A DNA stretch of 64,000 nucleotides from Neckera pumila (lineage: Eukaryota; Streptophyta; Bryopsida; Hypnales; Neckeraceae), in contig OZ018416.1 of the NCBI GenBank assembly GCA_963969595.1, positions 21,840,065 to 21,904,064 on the forward strand, given 5' to 3'. Shown one piece after another: positions 1 through 11,396 of this stretch. Position numbers and translations under genes: made by a program. The notes under the pieces are model-generated. The model did not search any database, was not told the DNA's origin, and saw only the letters and a program-made list of their open reading frames with translations. The first letter of the stretch is position 1. Each line of letters opens with the position of its first letter.

Positions 1-2285
1 CAGCGTTACGTGAGTCATTGGAAGGACTGGGTGTCATTGATTTGGACGTTCGAGAGTTTGCTGAGCTCATTGATATGCAGAAGAGAAGGGCTATTGCAAG
101 AAGGACAATAGCTGACAAGAAGAAGGAAACAAAAAAACAGGAGACTCGAGCAAACAAAGAGAAGAAAGAAGCGGAGCGCTTGATCAAGCTGGCTGAGAAA
201 GAAAATGAGGTAGAGAAGGAGGGGAAGGGGAAAGCCAAAGGTAAGAAGAAGGTTGAAGGTAGCGGCCAAGTTCCAGCATCTTCTACGGTTGACCAGAATT
301 TACAAATGCAAATCAAGGCTCGAAATGGAATGAAGCGGAAGGCGGTGTTTCCTGAGCTCACAAAAGAGATGGTCACACAAAGCACTCAAGTAGTATGCCT
401 TGTTGATGATGATGATGTCACCTTGGAGGAGTTGATACTGAACGCCTCAATCATCGACATCGAAGATGACATGACTCTTGATGCTCCAAATTGCTACGTT
501 GAGGTTATGGATTTCTTGAAGAAGGTAAGCTTTTGTTCTTTGGAATTAACAAATATATATTATCATTAATTCATTGAATGACATACATGGTTCTATAATA
601 AGAGTTGATTCACTTTCAAATTTTTCATTTGCAAATGGTGGCAGGGAAGGCTCGCACGTATGATGGAGTTGTAAACCAACATCCAGAAGTGGAACTTAAT
701 TATCTTTGATTGCCATGCAAATTTGTCAGTTCTGGAGGTGTCTACTCTAGTGAATTCGATGCCGTCGTGGAACTCCGACCCTGAGCTGGAGGCCCTCAAT
801 GGTGCTTTTTCCTTTGCGGAGAACCATTTGCAGGACCATGGCTGCATGATTCTGTTTCATTCACGATGCGCCGCTTTGAAGGGTGACATTGCTGGATTGT
901 GTGAGGCGTATCCTCAGTTTATAGAGAAGGCCAAGTGGTTGGGTATGAACCGTATGGACTTGACCTCCGCCATTGACAAGACATCAACGATAAGCATTTT
1001 TGAAATCTAAATGATTTGAGTATCAACTAGCTTTGTTAATTTGTTTATTTGTTTCTAATGTGTCATTGTTTCCAATGCTTGCAAACTTTGAAGTTCACCA
1101 TTACCATATTAGTGAAGGATTTTGGACAGAAAGGGAAATCAAAGTTCTCTTTCAAGTGCACAGAGGCAATGGTGAAGGGGAGAGTGGACCTTTTACGGCA
1201 TGACATGTTATTAAATTACACCATGGAGGACACTCAGTTGATCAACGAGGCAACAAGAATTCCGTGCTGGGGGGCTCGTGGAAAGGACACTAGATTTCTG
1301 CAATTCCTCATTGAAGGGACAACAGAAGAAAGAGATTTGGTTTTGGATTGCACAGCATCTATAGGTAAGTTCCAAATTTGAAGTTTAAGTATTTAAATCT
1401 TAATTCTTGTAATGATTCATGAAACTAATGAATTGTACACTGCTCATTGCAAGTGCATCTATTATAGCATGTTGTGGCACCGGGCGCCACATTGTGGCTT
1501 TGGAGGAGCAAAAGGATATCTTTGATGCCGTCCTTCTACCCATGAAGAAGAATATTCCGACCTCAATGGCAGTGGAAGTGAAAGACCTGCCAGGCCGCCA
1601 CCACCGGATGTAGCCTCTCAAGATCCGGACGCCATGACTGTGGTGGCACGGAAGTTTGTTCGGAGAGATAGACCTCGTAAGTAAGTTTCAACATTTTTTC
1701 TTTGTTTGTGTACATGATTCTTTTCATATTGTATGAATCTAATATTGTTTTATTTGTTTTTGCAACCGTCAAGCAGTGATACAATCACATGCATTGATGA
1801 AGAAAGGCCTTATTCGTTATATTGGACAAATGGTAGTCTCAATTTTATCCTCGAGTCAAAGATAAACAGTCATAACTATTCAATTTTGAGACTATTTGGA
1901 AATTTGAGACTTTAAAATATTACTATGTATAAAAACCTTTCATTTCCAAAAGGTTGCAGTCTCAACTTATCCTCGACTCGAGGATAAATCCATACAATTG
2001 TTTTAGGGCAAAAGTCTCAAAATTTGTTGATTGTCCAATTATAATGAATAAGGCCATAAGAAACAAAGTCTTCTTTTAAGTCCAGAGAAGACATTTGAGC
2101 TCCCTGTGTATGCTGAGCATATGGCATCGCAATATGTTGAGTTTGGTTGCTCTAAACCTAAATACCGTAAACATATATATGCTTTAAATGTTTTAGAGTT
2201 TATTGATAGGTCAACATCCGAGGATAAAGAAACTTCTGATTCATCTACAACAGAGGATTCCGTGGCCGAATCCACTACGACTTAG
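1..2285 (+). pseudogene. ParB-DNA methyltransferase-like protein, copy A (5'-truncated by window, degraded)
   Basis: This is a diverged homologue of the 29749-34511 gene, entered inside its exon 5; ALRESLE here matches ALRDSIE there. Exons that can be aligned are 1-524, 645-989, 1085-1364, 1468-1680, and 1777-1805 plus 2056-2285. Phases match copy B at each junction. The first exon encodes a lysine-rich coiled linker and an acidic stretch. The second has the motif IV region (NLIIFDCHANLS) where copy B has DLIIADYPDG. The third ends in the motif I start (VLDCTAS). Damage: TAA stop at 672; the intron 990-1084 has AT for GT at its donor and AA for AG at its acceptor; a one-base frame change near 1585-1600; and a 250-bp MITE in the last exon. 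It is almost certainly non-functional. The enzyme class is inferred from motif order, not shown. Confidence 0.7.
1806..2055. mobile_element. 250-bp MITE inserted in the last exon of copy A
   Basis: The terminal inverted repeats read GGCCTTATTCGTTATATTGG at the left and, on the reverse strand, GGCCTTATTCATTATAATTGG-like sequence at the right. Flanking octamers TGAAGAAA (1798-1805) and ATAAGAAA (2056-2063) agree at 6 of 8 positions and may be an aged 8-bp target duplication. Coding sequence homologous to the last exon of copy B resumes directly after the element. The interior has smaller inverted repeats (ATCCTCGA). There is no coding capacity. The superfamily is uncertain; hAT would fit an 8-bp duplication. 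Confidence 0.7.
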
Positions 2286-3192
2286 ACTCATAAGATTGAT
2301 ATATCTTGTGGGCCAAACTATTTTGTTTTGATTTCATTATGATTGGATTTGTGTGTTTTATGGCTATATCTTGGACGTCTTTTTTTGCAAGTGGATGCAC
2401 GATAGTTGGTGTCTCATGATTGTTAGTACTTTATTCACTGCAGAGAGCTTTCATATAACTACCTAAACCAATTATGCTTAACTTTTGTATCAATCATCTA
2501 GTGGTTGAGCTTTATAATTGTTTTCCTTTTTCGGGGAAACAATATGTCCACTTTGAACTTCAAATGTAGTATGCAATGGAATAAAAAAAATTGTTAAACA
2601 AAATGAATCCACTTGAAGATGACCAACAATGACTAGACCTCATTTTCACTTAGTAAAAGTCCATAATTATATGAAATACAATGATATTGGCAAAAAAAAT
2701 TCATGTGTAGGTAATAAATGTTTTCATTTATTCTTACAGTTGTTACTATAAACCAATTTTATGTGTTCATGTTCTAAACAAGTCCATACGTATTAAAATG
2801 AAGTGTTTTGCCTTCAAGATATATTTATCTTGAAGAGTCCCTCAATAAATGTTAATAGCAACTGCTTGTCCCTAATAATACAAAGATGTCTTCTTAATCA
2901 AGTTCTTATGCTTTTTACTCAAAAATTCCATAAATACTATTTACACTTTGTATGATATTCAACCTAAAACCCTTACCCCTAAAACCCAGAAACCATACAT
3001 TTGACACGCTTACTGACACCCCAAATCAAAGTACCAAACATCCACCTTTCCTCTTCACACTTTTCCATTGCCTAAATTCTATGAAATATGAGTGCAATAT
3101 ACTGCTGACATGAGGATCTCTAAAAAGATTTGCAAGTTAATAAAATTTTGGAGAAATGTACTAATATTATTGAAAAAATAGAATTACCTTCA
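2286..3192. other. 3' non-coding part of element A
   Basis: AT-rich DNA between the methyltransferase pseudogene and the right terminus. No open frame of note and no recognisable gene. Confidence 0.5.
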
Positions 3193-3284
3193 TCCACGGT
3201 CATAGGTTCCTTATCTATTTTTTTCTAAAAAAAATTTATCGCTCACAGGCTTACGGGCTCACAAGCTCACATGCTAGCAACCCT
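3193..3284 (-). repeat. Right terminal inverted repeat of element A
   Basis: Read on the minus strand from the outside: GTTGCTAGCATGTGAGC, then TTGTGAGCCC, GTAAGCC and TGTGAGCG units, an AT spacer, then CCTATGACCGTGG. Both ends of element B show the same order. The repeated TGTGAGC/TATGAGC units look like subterminal transposase-binding repeats (inference). Confidence 0.75.
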
Positions 3285-5100
3285 GTTGCCACAATGCCAC
3301 TCTAACAAGCATACTCATATTACAATAGCTTGTCAATCAAAGACAACCATTGATCTAAGAAATTCATGTCCATCTCTTAGGTATAAGAGCGCAAGGCATT
3401 GTAGAGAAAGGATCCTAGCCTTTTTGCAATTCAAGAATGACTATGGAGTCTAGTGTATGAATGTCACAACTTCAATTATGGCTTTTCATTTACAAGGTCA
3501 AACCAACAACCTAAAATCCCACTCTAGCATCCAATCTTGACGCCTACTAGTGTAATGAGCTAGTGCCACTAGCCAACCTGCTCATTACAATTAGTGTAAT
3601 TAGCCAACCTGCAATGAGCTAGTGCCATTAGCCAACCTCCAATTATTAGTACACAAATTAATTCAACTAGAGCAAAAATTTAATTAGTGCAAGTTTTCCT
3701 CACACTAATTTGGATGATATTAGATGAATGTGGTCTAGTTAGTGTGAAATTTTGGATAAATTGTAGATGATATATGGATGAATGTAGATGAATTTAAAAC
3801 AGAATTTAGAGGAGCACGGTCTATATCATGTGGCGTAGTATGAAAATAGTCTAGACTACCTTCATCTAAATTTCATCTTTTCATCTAATTAAATACTATG
3901 AACTTCCATATTATAATGCCTCATAAATTTGCATACTATCCAAATGAGTGAATTAGTGTTATTACTAGATACCTTTATTCAATTATTGTGCCCCCACACT
4001 AATAAGAGATAACGCTAATTCACACGAATTCCGAATTTATGGAAATTAGCAAGGTGTAGTTAAATGATAGTTTAAAGTATATTGAACAAATGAAATCAAA
4101 ATAATGTGGATAAACACTATCTTCATACTATCACAAATAATAAGATTGTCATCCAATGTATTTGCATCCAACTTCCAGTACACCCAACCTTAATCAACCA
4201 CTATCCAACCTTCATTCCGATTATAATAAAGGATCATACATTTTTTTAAATTCTCATACAAATTTGTAAATACATCAATGAAAAGAAAAATGTGCTTTGT
4301 ATGAATTAATGGGAAAGATATGTTGTAGGAGTTTTTATTATTTGTTATTTTAAATAAAAACTATATCATGATTGCATTTGTCTTGATTTTTGTTGTATTT
4401 TCATGTCCATAATTTTTCATTCATTTATTCTTTCTAAATCCATTGGACATCAAGACAATTTCTCAATGAAACCCTACCATTAACTAAAATCCCTAAAGCT
4501 TGCTCAAACCTTTTTGGTGTTGTGCTTCATTCTAGTTTATTATAAATTTTCCAAAGTAATCTTGCTGTATGTAATTTAAACACTTGGAAGATAACCTTTG
4601 AAAGACCAAGAAGTTATATATATGGTCTCATATTTTCTTAAGCAATTTTGAAGAGTTCATACACGGATTCCCATTTGTATCACAAAATTTATAATAATAA
4701 CCAATTCAAGCAATCTTCTTCACCCATTCTTCTAGGAAGATAAATTTCTCTACATTCAAAATATACTTCCTTAATACAATCAATCAAAATGGTCATAGCC
4801 TTTAGGGCAGACTTTTACGTATAAAGATCACCCAAATTAAATTTTGTAGCAAAGACAAAAGACTTTCTAAAATTTTGCATAGAAATGTGCAACATTCGCA
4901 ATTTGACAAGAAATGGAACTATTGCTTAGATCATAAAAGATTGGAGAAATAACTTTCTAACTACCATAGTACTAATATTAATATTGAACTTCAGCTTTTT
5001 GATTGCTTTTAGTTTGACAACAATGCAAAGCTATTCCTAAAATAGATTTTTCTCCCAACTCACATATAAATATAAACATCACAAAACTCGGCAAAACCAA
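3285..5100. other. Intergenic, AT-rich; short imperfect repeats at 3545-3655
   Basis: No gene seen. A block at about 3545-3655 repeats GAGCTAGTGCC and TAGCCAACCT two to three times in direct and partly inverted arrangement. The rest is AT-rich with no clear termini or ORF. GC content rises from about 5100 into the PrxQ 5' region. Confidence 0.5.
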
Positions 5101-5448
5101 TTCCATTGTGACACGGCATGAAGTTCACCTTTTTTCAAAGGATTAACAAATTCATGGAATTTGAGGAATTTTCGACGGTCGGATGGGGACCATGGTGGCG
5201 AATCCACGTTCACCCATCGGCTACCACACCCGCGCCCGCGATGCCACCCGCATCCAAAATCCACAATCCGCGATCCACATTCGCGACGCGTGCGACGACC
5301 AGCTCGCAGATGAGGCTGCTGCTGGACTCCCCCAAACCCAACAAAATTCCGACCAGCATTGCGAATTTCGAGCTTCGGTTTTACAGTTCTCTTGAAAATT
5401 TCTTAGAGTTTGCATTTCTCTTGAGAATTTTTGGGTTTGCGATTTTTG

Positions 5449-7688
5449 ATGTTTGCAATGGCGAGCGCCACCACCAGCTGCACTCTAGCCACCTCTGCTG
5501 CTGCTGCTGCTGCTGTTATCGCCTCTCGCCATGGCGGACCTGCAAAACCCAGAAACGCTGCCTTCGTGAACTCGGAGTTTTTCTCGACCCAGCAAGCTGC
5601 TCTCAGGATGGGAGCCTCCACGTCCACGCGCCCTGTTCCCTCGCGCCGAGCCTCCGCTCTCACCGTTTGCAAGGTACGTATACGCAGGACGAAATCTGAG
5701 TCGCATTGGGGTCGGTGGAGGAATTCAAGAACTCAAGAAATTGGGCTGCATTTCAATTTTGACTCATTATCGTAGACCTCGTGGAATGCTCACATTGCAT
5801 TTTGCGCGGTTCTTAAAGGATGAAATATGGGGTAAGAGATTGGATCGCTGGGAAGGATTGTGGAAGTTTTCAAGGTCCGCTACTTGAACTTGCCGCATTG
5901 GTGGACTTTTTACTGTTGTGAGGTCCAGGATTTGAATTTGTGGAAAGAGTTTGCGTCAAATATGGGGTCATAAAGTATCGGGTCGTTGTGAAGGACTGTG
6001 GAAATTTTCATGGTCCGCTGCTTAAATTTGCCGCATTGGTGCATCTTTTTGCTGCTGTGAGGTCGAGGATTTGAAGTTGTGGAAAGATTTTGCGTCAAAT
6101 ATGGGGTTGCTGTGAATGCCTGTGGGAGTTTGCATGGTTTCGCAGCATCGATGAATGAATTCTTTGCAGCTGTTAGGTGGAGGATTTGAATTTTGTGGAA
6201 AGATTTTCCGTCAGAGCGAATGTTTGGTTGTTTGGAATTGAGATGTTGAAGTTTTGATGAAATGTTGAACAGATATCAAATTACTTTGGTAAATGTCATT
6301 GCTGCTGTGAGGTCAAGAATTTGAATTTGTGGAAAGATTTTGCGTCAGGGCGAGAGTTTGGTTGCTTGGAAGCGAGATGTCGAAGTTTTGATGAAACGTT
6401 GAACGTGAATTTCTCTGCAGCTGGGTCGAGGATTTGAATTTGTGGAAAGATTTTGCATGAGAGCGAGGGTTTGGTTGTTTGGAAGCGAGATGTCGAAGTT
6501 TTGATGAAATGTTGAACAGATTTCGAAGGGCGATGTCGTGCCCCCTGTGGGTCTCAAGGACCAAGATGGGAGACTGGTGAACTTGGACAAGTTCAGAGGC
6601 AAGCCCTTGGTGCTCTACTTCTACCCGGCCGACGAGTCGCCGGGATGCACCAAGCAGGCTTGTGCATTCCGAGATTCCTACGAGAAGTTCACGAGGGCTG
6701 GTGCGGAGGTTGTGGGAGTGAGCGGTGATCCGCCCGCGTCTCACAAGGTACAACAACGCAATCCTATTAAGACTGAAATTTTTTTAAGACTTACCCCTGA
6801 AACGTCATGCATTCTTACCTCTTTTCCCTCATATTTTTTTAAGCCTTATACAGATCGTACCAATATGTGTCAATAGAGTAATTTTTTTCTTGACAATTGC
6901 TATTCCTTGACATCAGACCTTGACGCTCAAATTCACTTGTACTTGTTCTTGATGACAAATGACAAGGGAAATCGAAGTTTTTGGAATTACATACATGGAA
7001 ACCAATGCATTTGATACACTTCGAATGAGGACCATTACAGTTGTACAAACCTCATGAATTTTTGGACACTGGACATTGGATGTTTTGAAAGCTTTATTTT
7101 CTTAAATCCTAAGGGACAAAGATGTCCAATTTGGGCTCATGTCTTTTTGAGCCAGTTTGAGTTGGTCATTTGTGGACTTTGTTTTCTTCAATTTTATTTT
7201 TTTATCAACACATATAATGTCTTGATTGATTCTAGTGACATAAATATGGCCTCCTCTGAATTATATTTGTCACAATATAATCAATTGACGTGACCCTTTT
7301 CAAACCTGGAATCCTTTGTCGTTTAGGGGTTCGACACTCATATTTCTCCTTGATTTATTTCAATTTGATATTGGTGAATTCCAGTAGAATGCAGAACAAA
7401 AACTTGATAGGCTCCCAGTTCCATCCTTATCGTTATGCTCCGAAGTTTTGTGACCATGATGAGGACTTGCAGGCCTTCAAAGCAAAATACAGGCTGCCGT
7501 TCACTTTGCTGAGTGACGACGGCAACAAGCTGCGCAAGGACTGGGGGGTGCCCAGTGATCTATTTGGTGCTCTGGCGGGGCGACAGACTTACGTGATTGA
7601 CAAGGACGGCCGAGTGAAGTTGATCTTCAACAACCAATTTGAGCCGGAGAAGCACATTATTGAGACTCTCAATGTTCTGCAAGGCTAG
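5449..7688 (+). CDS. PRXQ: Peroxiredoxin Q, chloroplast (three exons)
   Basis: Thiol peroxidase that reduces peroxides in the chloroplast using thioredoxin. Exons are 5449-5673, 6520-6747 and 7473-7688, all phase 0 with GT-AG introns, giving 222 residues; plant PrxQ precursors are usually about 215-225. An ATG at 5458 is an alternative start three codons in. Residues 1 to about 70 are Ala/Ser/Arg-rich with few acidic residues, as in a transit peptide. The mature part has the PrxQ hallmark PGCTKQACAFRD, with peroxidatic Cys118 and resolving Cys123 (CX4C), then SGDPPASHK, PFTLLSDDGNK, KDWGVPSDLFGALAGRQTYV and a C-terminal EKHIIETL helix. All family motifs are intact, so it is likely functional. 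No neighbouring gene is visible. Upstream ATGs at 5118 and 5153 suggest transcription starts nearer the CDS. Confidence 0.96.
5836..6519 (+). repeat. Degenerate tandem repeat inside PrxQ intron 1
   Basis: About five diverged units, 112-139 bp apart, start near 5923, 6062, 6176, 6312 and 6424. Each carries a form of GGATTTGAATTTGTGGAAAG followed by TTTTGCGTCA; several also carry GATGTTGAAGTTTTGATGAA. The last unit ends with the real acceptor GTTGAACAG at 6511-6519. An earlier unit has the same GTTGAACAG near 6263-6271, so the 3' splice site itself has been duplicated. Confidence 0.75.
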
Positions 7689-8497
7689 AGTTTACATTGA
7701 CAAGATGGCACCAAGGTTAGCACCCCAGATTTGTGTCCATGTGGCATAGTTAGTAGAACTATCTCCAACAGACTCTTCATTCACATTGCTTTTATGACTA
7801 AAGATTTTTTGTAACTGTCCATGTGGTATCTTTAGAGGAACTTCCAAACAGACTCTTCATTCATGCTAGACTTTTGAGTCAAAGCCTTTTTTATTTAAGT
7901 CCGTGTGGTGTAGTTGGTAGAGCTTATTCTTCATTCACGTTGGATTCTTGATCAAAGTTTTTTTTAGGTTTTTTCCTTCTCAATACTAGGATTATGGACT
8001 ATTTGCAACTACCTTGTCAAATTAGAGTAAATTTTTTTAGAGTTTAGTAGATCCTTTCAAGTATTGTGGTTAAGGTATGTAACTACAATTTGGTCGTCAC
8101 AAATTGCTTGTCTTCAATTTTGAGTGACACCAAAAGGTGATGGTTTTGTTGTAATGTACATAGAATAATGAGCATTTGGAGTATGGTGTTGTATTTCTAC
8201 TTGTCGTGGGCATGAAGATCATAGTAGAGCCTTGTTATAAAGGTGTTAGGAGGTGGGTTTTTTTTTTTGTAATGAAGCTTTGTTTTTAAGTTTGTGAACA
8301 GTACCTCAACAGTTGGTTCTTGGCTTCAATCATGTGCAATAGGTCTAAATAATATATAGACACTATAACTTTAAAGGAAGTGATTATGCTAGATAATTTA
8401 TTAAGGTTAATTAAGGTGGTCCATACTAGAAATAACCTTCTCCTCTAACTATACAAGGACTATCAAATCTTGGAAGTGCTTCTTTGAGATTGTTAGG
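7689..8497. other. PrxQ 3' flank with a roughly 100-bp degenerate repeat
   Basis: No gene seen. Between about 7735 and 7960 three diverged copies of a unit appear, each with GTCCATGTGG or GTCCGTGTGG, then ACAGACTCTTCATTCA or a relative, then a T-run. They probably lie in the 3' untranslated region or just beyond it. No canonical polyadenylation site stands out. Confidence 0.5.
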
Positions 8498-9055
8498 GGG
8501 TGATTGCAAGAAACACTTGCCGATTTTGTTGCGTTTTCACAGTATTCACGTTTTTCTTTTTGGAGTACTTTAAAAATTGAAAAACGATTTTTAAATTTAA
8601 AAAAAATATGGCCAACGTATATACCTTTAAGATTAAGATATCTAGGGGAGGAAAAGTATAGGAAAATTTCCTAAGTGGGAGAAATAGAAAAGTGCCAAAT
8701 CTCAAGAAAATACACTTTGATGCTTTAATTAGTTAAAAATAGGAATAAAATAAAATAAAATAAAATAAAATAAAAATTGGCCATTTGTAATAACTCTATG
8801 GAGATGGTCATTCACCAAAAGAACCACCAAAATAATATTTTATATATTCTAAAATGTAAGAAGAAAGAAGCTCTCTTTGTGGACTTTCATACAGTACAAA
8901 ATTAATTATTTTCAAAATTCCTTCCCTACATAGCTATAAATCTACTAGAAGACCATTTCCTCCAATTTTAGCTCCAAATTCGTTTTTTTGGGGAAAAAAC
9001 AAATCAGCATGCAACGTGTGACACAAAATAGGACAAGTGTTTCTTGGAATCACCC
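8498..9055 (+). mobile_element. R3-family MITE-like element, copy a
   Basis: 558 bp bounded by GGGTGATTGCAAGAAACACT and the inverted AAGTGTTTCTTGGAATCACCC. The interior has AT-rich runs (AAAATAAAATAAA) and no ORF. At least four other copies with the same ends lie in this window (inner and outer copies at 17014-18605, and 41520, 48221, 53956). Confidence 0.8.
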
Positions 9056-9895
9056 TAGGGATAGTAGGCATTTAACCTTCTTCTTCATATTCAACTACAA
9101 TGCAATATGTGACAATGAAAGTAAAAGGATAGGGCTATGATATAAATCCATGCTTTCCATTTCCAAGACTTGGATGCCACTACCAAGATCATTGTACAAT
9201 GGGAGGACAAAAAGATACATGATGCCTATATGTGCCATTCAATTTTCTTTGCATAATACTCAAGTATAGAATACAATTGATTTTTTTGTCTCACCCAATT
9301 AACATTCAATATTTAGAGCTCTTAGACAACTAACCGTAATAGAAAATACTAAATAATTAGATACAAAAACATGACAAACCTCATTTTGCTTCTTTTGTTT
9401 TGGGACACTTCTTGATTCAGCGGTTGCTTGTTGCTCTCCTTTGGTTGCGAGCTACTTCATCAACGTTGTCCTTCTCCCCCCATATATAGTATTTGTGAGT
9501 TGAAAGACTATCGTTGGGCACAATGGCATCACAATTGCTTCTAGTAGGATAAGTTAAAGTAGTCTTTTCTAAAAGCGATCATGCTCTAAAAGCAATTATG
9601 ACATAGAAGTACAATTTGCTTTCTTCAATGTACCATCAGCATACATTTTAGGAGGTGGTTGCCTCTAGTGACCTCTGCATTTCAACTTCAAAAATTTGTA
9701 ATTAATTCTACAAAGGTCCAAAAAAACATAAAACAATTTGGGTTAGATGCCACTTCCATTTTTCTTCCTACAAAAATTTACTAAAAATTTTCTTCCCTAA
9801 AAATGCAATCAATTCTTAAATGGTTGCTTTAAGGGTAGCCTACCTTACTCCAGTATAGAGAACAGAATTAGCAGCTCATATTCAAAGCCGCCATA
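9056..9895. other. Intergenic, no gene seen
   Basis: AT-rich, no ORF with plausible coding character and no clear repeat boundaries. It ends where an R1 element starts. Confidence 0.5.
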
Positions 9896-10648
9896 TTAAC
9901 CCCTAAAGGACCAAACGGCGTTTTTTGGCAGCATAGCAATTTTGGGCAGCTCACTACAAATGGAAATTTTATTTTTTTTCTTTGAAATTTTCACACAATA
10001 TGTGCCCAAGGAGTAGCTTCAAGGCCCAACAATTTTTAGAACTTTTGACTATATATGGTTAAAAAGTTATTGGATGATATGTCATTTTCAACGTTCGGCG
10101 GGCAACTCAATTTTTTTTTTTAAATCACTTTTTTTTAAAATAAAAATTTAAAATTGGTCCTTTAGATTTACATATATGTGGAAAGCTTTGAATCATTCCA
10201 TTTTATTTATGAGATGAAAACTATAAGGTATTCTAGATTGCGAGCAATTATAGATTCTCTACTCTAAAATAAACTTTGGAGTTCTTTATTTAACTCAAAT
10301 TTTAATATTTTTCAAAATAAATAAAACCATAGGATGTATTTTGTTTATTACAACATTACAACCGTTGGGATTGGACATTTTATAATTCCATAATTAAATT
10401 CTTAACAAATCTAGTGTTTTGAATCATTCTCTACTTCTTTCTATTTACGATTTTTTTCCTATATGTTGTACAACTCCAAATGATTTGAAAATCTTCAAGC
10501 ATGTAGCCAGTGCACTACAAGATCCTAGGGTTACATAGGTCCAAAAATATTTTTTTTTCTAAAATTTGATACTTGTACTAGAAATGACAATTTTGGAGCA
10601 GTTTTGATGAAAACATACTTAACATAGTCAAAAACCTTTAAAGGTTAA
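9896..10648 (+). mobile_element. R1-family element, copy a (internally deleted)
   Basis: Starts TTAACCCCTAAAGGACCAAA and ends near CCTTTAAAGGTTAA, an imperfect inverted terminus. The interior matches the other R1 copies (GCAATTTTGGGCAGCTCAC, ATGTCATTTTCAACGTTCGG). At 753 bp it is about 180 bp shorter than copies b to d and lacks part of their right half. No coding capacity, so non-autonomous. Confidence 0.75.
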
Positions 10649-11178
10649 AGCACAATGGTCACTTAACAAGCAATAGGTAACAATGTAAAGATCTTAAAAA
10701 AAGTATTGTCACAATTGGAATTCCAGCCGGTGTCTACCAGCCAGCAATTTCAGATGAAAGATCGTTAGTAAATATTAAATTAACCGCTCTAGGAAGTCCA
10801 AAATAACAACGCATTACAAGGATATCAACAAGATGAAACATATTATTATTCAAAAGCAAGCATTATGCCAAATTTAACTACTTCTTGGACTTTTGAAAGT
10901 TCAAAATTAATAATAAATAAAAATATGGTCATCAAGAGACAATGCAAAACATTGGTAGGTCTATGCAAAATATCAAAATATCTATACAAAACATCTGGAA
11001 ATAATCATCTAGAGATTCTTATATGTTTTATCCAGAATTCACTAATCTGTCCAAAAGTAGTTAAATGTGGCATTATTGGGATTCCAATATCCATTTGCAT
11101 TTGAAGATTTGGGCAAGTGAATTTTATTGTAGAATTTCTCACTCCTATGCATTTAGATTCAATTTTTTATAAATCTAA
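10649..11178. other. Intergenic, no gene seen
   Basis: A 79-codon frame at 10865-11104 has no recognisable features and an AT-driven composition. No repeat boundaries seen. Confidence 0.45.
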
Positions 11179-11396
11179 CACTATAAGAAATCCCTATTTT
11201 AGGTGACGGGCCCTAATTTTTTGTGACAAATTTTAGGTGATGTCAATGTTGACAACCCAATGTTTTTATGTCAACAAAAATGTCCAACGTAACATCAATG
11301 TTGACATAAAAACATTGGGTTGTCAACATTGACATCACCTAAAATTTGTCATAAAAAATTGGGACTCGTTACCTAAAACGTGGGTTTCTTATAGTG
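11179..11396. mobile_element. CACTA-type MITE, 218 bp
   Basis: The ends are CACTATAAGAAA and its inverse TTTCTTATAGTG, close to the CACTACAAGAAA end of plant CACTA (En/Spm) elements. A 3-bp direct repeat TAA flanks it (11176-11178 and 11397-11399), the duplication size expected for that superfamily. The interior is a near-perfect foldback around GTTGACATAAAAACATTGGG. Confidence 0.85.

Larger units (their letters stand above)
1..3284 (+). mobile_element. Element A: right part of a TIR transposon carrying a ParB-methyltransferase-like gene
   Basis: The window opens inside this element. It contains the 3' two thirds of a degraded methyltransferase-like gene (1-2285), about 900 bp of AT-rich DNA, and a right terminus at about 3193-3284. 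That terminus matches both ends of element B (29050-40246): a CACGGTCATAGG box, then a run of GCTCAC-type repeats, then GCTCACATGCTAGC. In both elements the 3' end of the methyltransferase gene faces the nearby terminus, so gene and ends belong to one element. The left end and any transposase gene lie outside the window. Assigning it to the element B family rests on shared ends and shared gene structure. Confidence 0.75.

Noticed and set aside
5118..5699. 193-codon frame overlapping PrxQ exon 1
   Set aside because: It uses another frame across the well-supported PrxQ exon, includes a Cys run from a CTG repeat, and has no recognised domain.
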